Positions 1 through 7,469 of a stretch of 64,000 nucleotides of DNA are shown one piece after another (the stretch's first letter is position 1; each line of letters begins with the position of its first letter). The notes below the pieces were generated by a model that saw nothing but the letters and a program-made list of their open reading frames with translations, searched no databases and had not been told where the DNA came from. The position numbers and the translations under genes were made by a program. This DNA is from Minwuia sp048007105 (GTDB lineage: Bacteria > Pseudomonadota > Alphaproteobacteria > Minwuiales > Minwuiaceae). The stretch is taken from contig NZ_CP180352.1 in the NCBI RefSeq assembly GCF_048007105.1, positions 3,968,001-4,032,000 of the forward strand, given 5' to 3'.

Positions 1-228
1 AAACGCTGCCGTGGCCAAGAACCCGGGAGTGGACATAACGACCTGAGCGACAACATTGGGTTGCGCCGGTCCGACGGCATTGATCGCCGGATCGTTACGA
101 ACGAAATAGTATTTCACCACCTCCCGGCTGTACGCGAGATTTGACACAAACTCCGCGTAGGCTACCGGAGTGCCAGATGGCGCGAAGACTGATTCAGTTG
201 CGCCTTGATCAGAATTCCCGTCAGACAT
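1..228 (-). CDS. Partial small protein, DUF3467-like (C-terminus off the left edge)
   Basis: Open reading frame on the minus strand starting with ATG at 228 and running without a stop to base 1, giving 76 residues. It begins MSDGNSDQGATESVF and contains AYAEFVSNLAYSREVVKYYF followed by VVAQVVMSTPGF. The layout (a Tyr-Ala-x-Phe-Val strand, then a Val-rich strand ending in an M-S-x motif) resembles the small DUF3467 family, of unknown function; this is a loose resemblance only. A purine-rich GGGAGG stretch precedes the ATG. It diverges from the zinc-ribbon gene at 315, with an 86-base shared upstream region. Codon use is less GC-biased than in the rest of the window (TCT, AAT and GAT are frequent), which may mark accessory DNA. 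Confidence 0.6.
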   Translation of the reverse strand, partial: MSDGNSDQGATESVFAPSGTPVAYAEFVSNLAYSREVVKYYFVRNDPAINAVGPAQPNVVAQVVMSTPGFLATAAF

Positions 229-314
229 GGTGCCTCCCTCTCTGCGGGAAGGCTGGCACGCCCGCGCAACCGGGTCAATTTGACTCCTCGCCTGGAGCCG
301 CTCAAGCTCCACCA

Positions 315-551
315 ATGAGCGACAGCAATCCCAACCGCAGCGAACTCAAATGGGTGGTCCCGCTACCGGTCCCCTGCCCGAAGTGCGGCAATGAGAGCAT
401 GGAGATCGCTGCTAGGCTCAAAGACCGCGACGAACTCCCCTGCGAGGCTTGTGGCGCCCGCATCGACCTCACTTCGAAAGAGTGGCGCACCTACATCAAC
501 GAGATGCTTGATGCGTTCGACAACATCGGGCCGACCTACCGCAAGCTCTGA
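315..551 (+). CDS. Small zinc-ribbon protein
   Basis: 78-residue protein starting MSDSNPNRSELKW. The frame is open further upstream to 141, but the upstream part overlaps the divergent gene and is low-complexity, so the ATG at 315 is preferred. Two cysteine pairs, CPKCG near residue 22 and CEACG near residue 43, form a four-Cys zinc-ribbon of the kind seen in small regulatory or nucleic-acid-binding proteins. After the ribbon comes a helical tail (EWRTYINEMLDAFDNI). No clear Shine-Dalgarno at normal spacing is seen. Specific function is unknown. Being paired head-to-head with another small protein suggests a shared promoter region. Confidence 0.6.
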   Translation: MSDSNPNRSELKWVVPLPVPCPKCGNESMEIAARLKDRDELPCEACGARIDLTSKEWRTYINEMLDAFDNIGPTYRKL

Positions 552-735
552 CAATTCACGGATCGCCGCCAAGGCCCCCGCGTCTTTAGGACAGATGCGC
601 ATTAGGCCCTCCAGAATCAAAAAAAGCCGCCGAAGCGACCCACCGTATGCTCAGGGGATACACCCCCGCGGAATTGTAACCTCTGGGGCCTTCAGGGCAT
701 AGTTCGATCCGCGCACGCTACGATGGCGATCACAG

Positions 736-771
736 CAGGCCGGCCCGTGTCCGGGCGCGGAAACCGGCCTG
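736..771. terminator. Candidate hairpin 3' of the RTX gene
   Basis: CAGGCCGG at 736-743 pairs with CCGGCCTG at 764-771, with an inner CCCG/CGGG pairing in the loop. It lies 22 bases past the RTX stop codon. There is no T-run, so intrinsic termination is uncertain. The remaining sequence from 552 to 792 shows no convincing gene. Confidence 0.35.
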
Positions 772-792
772 TGCAGCTGCCTCGGTGCCGGA

Positions 793-3700
793 TCAGACGA
801 GGCCGGTGAAGTCGTCCTCGCCGATCGAGCTGGTATAGGTGTCCTCGATCCGGATCGAACCATGGTCGCCAAGCTTCACAAGCACGTCTCGGCCGATGTC
901 GATGATCTGGATGTCGCTGAACGACAATCCGAGCGCGCTGACATCCATCTTGTCGCCTTCTGCCTCGCACCAGTCCGCGATCACGTCGCAGCCGATGTCG
1001 TCGCCGGAGAAGCGGAAGGTATCCGCGCCGGCACCGCCATAGAGCTTGTCGTCGTCGGCGCCACCGTCCAGCGTGTCGTTGCCCCAGCTTCCGATCAGCT
1101 TGTCCCGGCCCTCGCCGCCGAAGATGGCGTCGTCGCCCGAGCCGCCATAGATCTTGTCCTTGCCGCCAAGACCATGGATCTCATCCTCGCCGCGCGTGCC
1201 GTAGATGTATTCCGACCAGTCGTTGCCGACGATGGCGTCGGGGCTCATGCCGTTCGCTTCGGGCTCGAGGCCTTCGAAGTCGCGGGCATTGAGATCGCTC
1301 TTCGCGAAGCCCTTCAGGATGATCTTGCTGCCGTCGGGCGCCTCGATCAGCGTGTCGCGGCCCCACCAGCCGGTCTGGCTGATCGACAGGTCCGAGAACT
1401 TCAGGCCCAGGCCGGTGAAGTCGAGCTTGTCGGTGCCGTTGCAGAAGTCCTCGATGACGTCGCAGCCGAAGTCGCCCTCGCCGAAGACGAAGGTGTCCTC
1501 GCCCTCGCCGCCGGACATGGTGTCGTTGCCTGCGCCGCCTTCGATGGTGTCGTCGCCCTTCTCGCCGTCGATCCGGTCGTTGCCGCTGCCGCCTGTCACC
1601 ACGTCGTCGCCGTTGCCGGTCCAGATGGTGTCGTTGCCAGCGCCGCCGTCGACGGTGTCCGCGACATCGGCGTAGTAATCGGTGTCGAAGACGTCATTGC
1701 CGCCGCCGAGCTCGTACTTCATGGCGAAGTCGGCGCTGTAGATCCTGTCACCGAAGTCGGAACCGCGGAACGCCTCGATCTCGATGAAGGTGTCGCCCAG
1801 CGCCTCACCGGCCAGGCCGCCGGCCTCGACCGAGCGGTAGTAGCCGCCGATACCGTTGTGGTCGGTATTGGAGAAGGCGATGGTCACGCCCTCGCAGGCA
1901 TTGGAGTAATCGGCGATGTCGTAGCCCTGGCCGCCGTGAATGGTATCGGCGCCCTTGCCGCCGCGGATGATGTCGTCGTCGTCGCCGCCGCAGACCAGAT
2001 CGTCGCCATCGCCGCCGTCGACCGTATCGTTGCCGATACCGCCGTCGATGAAGTCCTTGCCGCCGTCGCCGTAGACGACGTCGTTGCCTTCATTGCCGAA
2101 CAGGGTCTCGGTGATCACCTGGCGCAGGGTGACGCTCTCGACTTCCGGAGCGTAGTAACCGCCGTCCACGCCGACGAACTCGATCTCGGTGGTGCCGGTA
2201 TGCAGCAGCAGGTCCTGGCTGAACGACTGCAGCGTCTGCGTCGCATTCAGCGTCGCGACCGTCTCGCCGCCAACGCGGACCTCGATCTGCGAATCGGCGC
2301 CGTACTTGCGGCACCACTCCTGGAAGTCCGTCGAGAACGTGAACTCGAGCCGGAAGATGCCCGTGCACGGGACCTCGGCGGTGTGGATCTCGTTGAAGAT
2401 CTCGTCGTCACCGATGCCGCCGGTCAGGTAATCGTCGAAATCGAGCGAGCCCTTGCTGCCCTTCGATCCTTTCGAACCCTTGCTGCCCTTCGAGCCGTGC
2501 GAGCCATCGGAACCCTTGCCCCACCAGTTGTAGGAGCCGTCAGAGCCCTTGCCGCCCTTCGAACCGTGCGAGCCATCGGAACCCTTGCCCCACCAGCTGT
2601 AGGAGCCGTCCGAGCCCTTGCCGCCCTTCGAACCGTGCGAACCGTCGGAACCCTTGCTGCTCTTCCAGCCATGGGAGCCGTCCGAGCCCTTGCCACCCTT
2701 GCTGCCCTTCGAACCGCGGGAGCCGTCGGACCCCTTGCCGCCCTTCGAGCCATGGGAACCCCAGGAACCCTTGGATCCCCAGGAACCCTTCGAGCCCCAC
2801 GATCCCTTCGAACCGCCGGAACCGGTGTCGTGATCCTGCTCGGGCGGCTTCGAGACGGAGACGATCAGGTCCTCGCCGAGGTAGTCGTCATTGTCGCCGC
2901 CATAGACGACGTCGTCGCCGCGGCCGGCGAGCACGAAGTCGATGCCCTCGTTGCCCTCGATGTAGTCGTTGCCGAGATTGCCCTCGATCACGTCGGCGCC
3001 TTCGCCGCCGCGAACCGTATCGTCGCCCTCGCCGGCAATGATGTCGTCGTCGCAGGCGCCGCCGTCGATGACGTCGTTGCCGATGCCGCCGTCGATGGTG
3101 TCGCAGTCCGCGCCGCCGTCGACGGTGTCGTCGCCGTCACCGGCCTCCAGCGAGTCGCGGCCTGCGTCGCCGTTCATCAGGTCGTTGCCCGCGCCGCCGG
3201 TCAGGCTGTCGCCGCCATCGCCGCCGTTCAGTTCGTCATTGCCGTCGCCGCCGCGCAGTTCGTCGACGCCCGCGTCGCCGAACAGGGTGTCGTCGCCGAC
3301 GTCGCCGTTCAGCAGATCGTCGCCGTCGCCGCCGGACATGATGTCGTTGCCGGCCTGGCCGAGGATGATGTCGTTGCCCGCGTCGCCGTCCAGATCGTCA
3401 TTGCCGGTCCCGCCCTGGATCTCGTCATCGCCCTCGCCGCCGGAGATGAAGTCGTCGCCATCATCGCCCAGCAGCAGGTCGGCGCCGCCATTGCCTTCCA
3501 TGGAGTCATTGCCCGCGCCGCCGGTGACGAAGTCGTCGCCCTCGTCGCCATGCACGCAGTCGTCGCCCTCGTCGCCGCGGACGGTGTCGTTGCCGTTGCC
3601 GCCGAACAGGATGTCGTCGTCCTCGTTGCCGCGGATGGTGTCGTCGCCGTCACCGCCCTCGGCGTAGTCGTCGCCGGACATCAGCTGGATCAGATCCTGG

Positions 3701-4920
3701 CCGATCCCGCCAATGGCGATGTCATTGCCCACGCCGCCGCGGATATCGTCATTGCCCGCGCCGCCGTTCAGCTCATCGTCGCCGCCCTCGCCGAACAGCG
3801 TGTCGTCGCCCTCGTCGCCCGACATCGTGTCGTCGCCGTCGCCACCGAACAGCAGGTCGTTCAGCAGACCGCCGACGATCTCGTCGACGCCGTTGTTGCC
3901 GTTGATGGTGTCGTTGCCGTCGCCGCCGAACAGGAAGTCGTCGCCTTCCTCGCCGGTGATACGGTCATTGCCGCCCTGGCCCCGGATATCGTCATTACCG
4001 TTGCCGCCACGGAGGTCGTCATTGCCGTCGCCGCCCTCGATGTCGTCATTGCCGTCATTGCCGTTGATGACGTCGAGACCGAGGCCGCCGAACAGGAAGT
4101 CGTCGCCGCCCTCGCCGGAAATCGTGTCGTTGCCGTCCTGGCCCTGCAGGTCGTCGCTGCCGTCACCGCCGAACAGCACGTCGTCGTCCGCGCCGCCCTC
4201 GGCGTAGTCGTCGCCGGCGTCGCCGCGCAGCGTGTCCTGGCCGTTGCCGCCGAACAGCTCGTCCTGGCCGTCGCCGCCTTCCAGCAGGTCGTCGCCATTG
4301 TTGCCGACCAGAATGTCGTCGCCGGCGCCGGTCTCGATCTCCTCGTTGGAATCGTCGCCGGCCACGAAGTCATTGCCGTCGCCGGTCTTCACGATCTCGA
4401 TGGAATCCAGCAGATCGGTGCCGAAATCGTCGCTTGTGGCGACGCCGTTGTCATTGCCGCCGGCGCCCAGATCGACATTCACGTCGCCGTCGGTCGCCCG
4501 GTAGTCGACCTCGTCGCGGCCACCGCCGCCGAAAATCTCGTCGTCGCCGGCGTCGCCCTTGATGGTGTCGTCGCCGTTGTTGCCGCGGACCGTGTCATCG
4601 CCGTCATTGCCGACCAGGCTGTCATTGCCGTCGTCGCCGGTCAGGCTGTCATTGCCGCCGCCGCCGAACACGCGGTCGTCGCCGGCATCGCCGCGCACCA
4701 CGTCGTCGCCGCCGCCGCCCAGAACATTGTCGTCGTCGTCCCCGCCGCGGACGGTGTCATTGCCGGCAAGGCCGTTGATGGTGTCGTCGCCGCCACCGCC
4801 GAAGATGCGGTCGTCGTCCGACGTTCCCTGCAGGTTCTCGCTCGTGCCGTCACCGTTGATCGTGGCCCGGGCAATACCGCGGCACCCGTCGAGGCCCGAA
4901 ATCTGGAACAGCAGAGACAT
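793..4920 (-). CDS. Giant RTX (hemolysin-type calcium-binding repeat) protein with Gly/Ser/Lys-rich insert
   Basis: 1375 residues from ATG at 4920 (MSLLFQISGLDG). The start is chosen over an upstream in-frame ATG because GGGAG sits 8 bases before it. Residues about 30-690 are near-continuous GGxGxDxxx nonapeptides, which bind calcium and fold as a parallel beta-roll. Residues about 700-828 are a Gly/Ser/Lys-rich low-complexity segment (GSKGSWGSKGSW, KGSDGSHGSKGGKGSDGS). Residues about 842-930 look like a compact beta-sandwich, possibly carbohydrate-binding (IEVRVGGETVATLNAT). More RTX repeats follow. Two copies of a serralysin-type C-terminal module sit at about 1130-1215 and 1297-1375, the last ending DDFTGLV as a probable type I secretion signal. 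There is no N-terminal signal peptide. Unusually for this class it holds 12 cysteines. No hlyB/hlyD/tolC-type exporter lies in the window. Likely a secreted surface or adhesion protein; the target is unknown. Confidence 0.9.
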   Translation of the reverse strand: MSLLFQISGLDGCRGIARATINGDGTSENLQGTSDDDRIFGGGGDDTINGLAGNDTVRGGDDDDNVLGGGGDDVVRGDAGDDRVFGGGGNDSLTGDDGNDSLVGNDGDDTVRGNNGDDTIKGDAGDDEIFGGGGRDEVDYRATDGDVNVDLGAGGNDNGVATSDDFGTDLLDSIEIVKTGDGNDFVAGDDSNEEIETGAGDDILVGNNGDDLLEGGDGQDELFGGNGQDTLRGDAGDDYAEGGADDDVLFGGDGSDDLQGQDGNDTISGEGGDDFLFGGLGLDVINGNDGNDDIEGGDGNDDLRGGNGNDDIRGQGGNDRITGEEGDDFLFGGDGNDTINGNNGVDEIVGGLLNDLLFGGDGDDTMSGDEGDDTLFGEGGDDELNGGAGNDDIRGGVGNDIAIGGIGQDLIQLMSGDDYAEGGDGDDTIRGNEDDDILFGGNGNDTVRGDEGDDCVHGDEGDDFVTGGAGNDSMEGNGGADLLLGDDGDDFISGGEGDDEIQGGTGNDDLDGDAGNDIILGQAGNDIMSGGDGDDLLNGDVGDDTLFGDAGVDELRGGDGNDELNGGDGGDSLTGGAGNDLMNGDAGRDSLEAGDGDDTVDGGADCDTIDGGIGNDVIDGGACDDDIIAGEGDDTVRGGEGADVIEGNLGNDYIEGNEGIDFVLAGRGDDVVYGGDNDDYLGEDLIVSVSKPPEQDHDTGSGGSKGSWGSKGSWGSKGSWGSHGSKGGKGSDGSRGSKGSKGGKGSDGSHGWKSSKGSDGSHGSKGGKGSDGSYSWWGKGSDGSHGSKGGKGSDGSYNWWGKGSDGSHGSKGSKGSKGSKGSKGSLDFDDYLTGGIGDDEIFNEIHTAEVPCTGIFRLEFTFSTDFQEWCRKYGADSQIEVRVGGETVATLNATQTLQSFSQDLLLHTGTTEIEFVGVDGGYYAPEVESVTLRQVITETLFGNEGNDVVYGDGGKDFIDGGIGNDTVDGGDGDDLVCGGDDDDIIRGGKGADTIHGGQGYDIADYSNACEGVTIAFSNTDHNGIGGYYRSVEAGGLAGEALGDTFIEIEAFRGSDFGDRIYSADFAMKYELGGGNDVFDTDYYADVADTVDGGAGNDTIWTGNGDDVVTGGSGNDRIDGEKGDDTIEGGAGNDTMSGGEGEDTFVFGEGDFGCDVIEDFCNGTDKLDFTGLGLKFSDLSISQTGWWGRDTLIEAPDGSKIILKGFAKSDLNARDFEGLEPEANGMSPDAIVGNDWSEYIYGTRGEDEIHGLGGKDKIYGGSGDDAIFGGEGRDKLIGSWGNDTLDGGADDDKLYGGAGADTFRFSGDDIGCDVIADWCEAEGDKMDVSALGLSFSDIQIIDIGRDVLVKLGDHGSIRIEDTYTSSIGEDDFTGLV
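2440..2822 (-). repeat. Low-complexity repeat DNA encoding the Gly/Ser/Lys-rich insert
   Basis: Tandem short repeats inside the RTX gene. They encode G-S-K-G-S runs, three W-G-S-K-G-S units and two near-identical 23-residue (69-base) units of the form HGSKGGKGSDGSY, an S or N, then WWGKGSDGS. The insert is Lys-rich and so locally basic within an otherwise very acidic protein. Such DNA is prone to copy-number change. Confidence 0.8.
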
Positions 4921-4996
4921 CGCTTCACTCCCACCTGTGCAGCAATGGCACAAGACATTGCAATTTTGGTCCCGCAGCCCGTCAGCGTGGCATCAT

Positions 4997-5029
4997 GATA
5001 CTGCGGCAACCGATACTGGTTCTCAGTAT
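4997..5029. promoter_or_regulatory. Repeated GATACTG / CAGTAT motif upstream of the RTX gene
   Basis: GATACTG occurs at 4997-5003 and again at 5012-5018. The second copy is followed by CAGTAT at 5024-5029, so ATACTG-N5-CAGTAT forms a perfect inverted repeat. It lies 77-109 bases upstream of the RTX start, in the 260-base gap after the cyclase gene. This could be an operator or a small hairpin in the RTX leader. No regulator can be named. Confidence 0.35.
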
Positions 5030-5180
5030 GCGAGGCACATGCCAAGTGGCCGGGCGTCGCCATGAGCGGAAGCCTGATGGCAAGTTCCTGCGAACGGATC
5101 GAATTCCGGACGGGATTCGATACGAATTCTCGGAAAATTGTCTGTAATTTCAGGCCGGTGAAAGACGGCGGCGACGGCCC

Positions 5181-7469
5181 CTACTTGTCCTTCATGATCC
5201 AGACGCCGTCCCAGTCGTCGCCGGGCGGGTTCTGCCTCATGAGCTCGCAGCGCTCGATGTAGGTGTGGCCGAGCTTGTCGTGCTCGTTCGCCTTCAGCGC
5301 GTCCTGGAAATAGTGGACCGCGCGGTCCCACTCCTGCTTGCGGTACTGCTTGACGCCTTCGTTGAAGTTGCCCAGCACGTCCATCAGGTTCGGGAAGGTC
5401 TCGTCGGTGTGATAATCGAGGCATTCGAACACGCCGACCGGCTGGGTCTTGCCCTTCACCACCACCTTGTCGACCTCGCGCAGGCGGTAGACGCCCTTCA
5501 GCTTGGCGACGGTGTACTCCGACAGAAGGATGCGCGCCGAATACTGCTTGCAGGCGCTTTCCAGACGGGCAGCGAGGTTCACGCCGTCGCCGATCATGGT
5601 GTAGTCCATGCGCTTCTTCGAGCCGATGTTGCCGGCCACGATGGAATCGGTGTTCAGACCGAGGCCCATGTCGATTTCCATCTCGCCGCGGGCCGCCCGC
5701 GCCTTGTTCCATTCCCACAACCGCTTGATCATGTTGATCCCGGCGCGAAGACCGCGGTCCTCATCGTCGTCATGCGGCAGCGGGATGCCGAAGGCCGCCA
5801 TGATGGCGTCGCCGATGAACTTGTCGAGCATGCCGCCCTGTTCGGAGATGCAGTCGACCATCAGCTCGAAATAGTCGTTGAGCAGGGCCACCGTGCCCTG
5901 CGCGCCGAGCTTCTCGGTGATCGTTGTGAAGCTGCGCACGTCCGAGAACAGTACGGTCGCGACGGTGTCCTTGCCGCCCAGGATGTCGTCCTGGTTGCCG
6001 CCCGCGAGCATCTGGTCGGCGAGACCCGGGTCCATGTAGCGCGAGAGCGTGGACTTGGCGCGCTTGGCGTCGGAAATGTCCTCGATCATCACCAGCGTGC
6101 CCAGCGACGTGCCTTCGCCGGATTCCATCGGCAGCACGGTGACGTTCACCGACGCCTTGTCGCCGTCGAAGACCAGCTCGGTATCCATCATGTTCTCGCC
6201 GACATCGCTCTCGGCGACGCGGGCGATCTTGTCGATCAGCCACTGGTTGGCCTCGCCGAAGACGTCCTCGGGCTTCTTGCCGAGAATCTCCTTGGCGGAG
6301 GTGCGCATGATGCGCGCGCCGGCGGCGTTGCAGGTCTTGTTCTCGCCTTCCTCGTCGAAGGTGATGACGCCGTTCGACATCGATTGAAGCATCGATTCGT
6401 TGTAGTTCTTCATCGCCTGGACGTCGCCGAACAGCTTGGCGTTCTCCAGGCCGATCGCGATCTGCGCGGTAAAGGCCTTCAGGCGGCTCTCGTCATCCTC
6501 GGTGAAGGGCCCGCCGCGCTTGTTCAGCGCCTGGGTCACGCCGATGACCTTGCCGGCCTTGTTGACCACGGGCACGCAGAGGATCGAGCGGGTGAAGAAG
6601 CCGGTCTGCTTGTCGAAGCCCGGATTGAAGCGGAGATCGGCGTAGGCGTAGGGAATGTTCACCGTATCGCCCGAGGTGAACACGGCGCCGGCAATGCCCA
6701 GATGATTGGGCAGGCGGATCTCGACCGAGTCCAGGCCCTCGCCGACATGGCTGAACAGTTCGTTCGTCTTCTCGTCGTTGATGAACAGCGTCGACCGCTC
6801 GGCGTCCAGCATCCGGGTCGCCTCGGACATGACCCGCTGCAGCAGCCGGGTCAGTTCCAGTTCCGAGGTCATGTCGGAAACGATGTTCAGGAACTCGATC
6901 TCGCGCTGGCGCGTGACCTCCATGCGTTCGACCAGCTGCATCGACTGCAGGGTGATCGCGCACTGGGTCGTCATGCCTTCCAGCACGGCCAGATCCAGCT
7001 CGGTGAACTGGCCGTCCTTCTTGTTCAGCACCTGGGCGACGCCGATGACCTCGCCCTTCGCGTTGCGCACCGGCGCGGCAAGAATCGATTTGGTGGTGAA
7101 ACCCGTCTCCGCGTCGACGTCGCGGTTGAAGCGTTCGTCGTTGTAGGCGTCGTGGATGATCTGTCCGTCGCCGTTCTGGAAGGTGAACCCGGCGATGCCG
7201 ACATTGTCGAGGATGCGGATCTCGTGACGCTTCAGGCCCTGGGCCACGCGGCTGAACAGTTCGCCCGTCGTCGCGTCGTGCAGGAACAGCGTGCCGCGCT
7301 CGGCCTTGGTCTCGGCCACGGCGACACTGACCAGCGTGTCGAGCACCGCATCGAGCGTGTCCAGCGCCGCGACCTGGCGCGAGACGTCGAGCATCATCTG
7401 GAGCTGCTTGATGTGCTCCGACTGCGACAGGTTCTGCGCCTTCTTCGTCGTGCGCGGATTGTCATACAT
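5181..7469 (-). CDS. GAF-GAF-PAS class III adenylate cyclase
   Basis: 762 residues starting MYDNPRTTKKAQN at 7469. Residues about 35-180 and 210-355 are two GAF domains (small-ligand or redox sensing). About 370-475 is a PAS domain (SMSNGVITFDEEGE). About 500-690 is a class III nucleotide cyclase domain. Catalytic signatures are visible: VLFSDVRSFT (first metal Asp, near 509), DKFIGDAIMAAFG (second metal Asp plus the purine-selecting Lys) and DYTMIGDGVNLAARLE. Lys with Thr at the specificity positions favours ATP, so cAMP. A C-terminal helical segment looks TPR-like (QYRKQEWDRAVHYFQDALK). There are no membrane segments, so it is cytoplasmic. Its start overlaps the stop of the upstream coiled-coil gene by 8 bases, implying translational coupling and joint function. 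Confidence 0.93.
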   Translation of the reverse strand: MYDNPRTTKKAQNLSQSEHIKQLQMMLDVSRQVAALDTLDAVLDTLVSVAVAETKAERGTLFLHDATTGELFSRVAQGLKRHEIRILDNVGIAGFTFQNGDGQIIHDAYNDERFNRDVDAETGFTTKSILAAPVRNAKGEVIGVAQVLNKKDGQFTELDLAVLEGMTTQCAITLQSMQLVERMEVTRQREIEFLNIVSDMTSELELTRLLQRVMSEATRMLDAERSTLFINDEKTNELFSHVGEGLDSVEIRLPNHLGIAGAVFTSGDTVNIPYAYADLRFNPGFDKQTGFFTRSILCVPVVNKAGKVIGVTQALNKRGGPFTEDDESRLKAFTAQIAIGLENAKLFGDVQAMKNYNESMLQSMSNGVITFDEEGENKTCNAAGARIMRTSAKEILGKKPEDVFGEANQWLIDKIARVAESDVGENMMDTELVFDGDKASVNVTVLPMESGEGTSLGTLVMIEDISDAKRAKSTLSRYMDPGLADQMLAGGNQDDILGGKDTVATVLFSDVRSFTTITEKLGAQGTVALLNDYFELMVDCISEQGGMLDKFIGDAIMAAFGIPLPHDDDEDRGLRAGINMIKRLWEWNKARAARGEMEIDMGLGLNTDSIVAGNIGSKKRMDYTMIGDGVNLAARLESACKQYSARILLSEYTVAKLKGVYRLREVDKVVVKGKTQPVGVFECLDYHTDETFPNLMDVLGNFNEGVKQYRKQEWDRAVHYFQDALKANEHDKLGHTYIERCELMRQNPPGDDWDGVWIMKDK

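Noticed and set aside
862..4998. A 1378-codon open frame on the plus strand opposite the RTX gene, with more long frames in other phases.
   Set aside because: It is the antisense of GGxGxD repeats. The translation is a monotonous A/V/D-rich string with no domain, and the RTX frame has a proper ribosome-binding site and recognisable modules.
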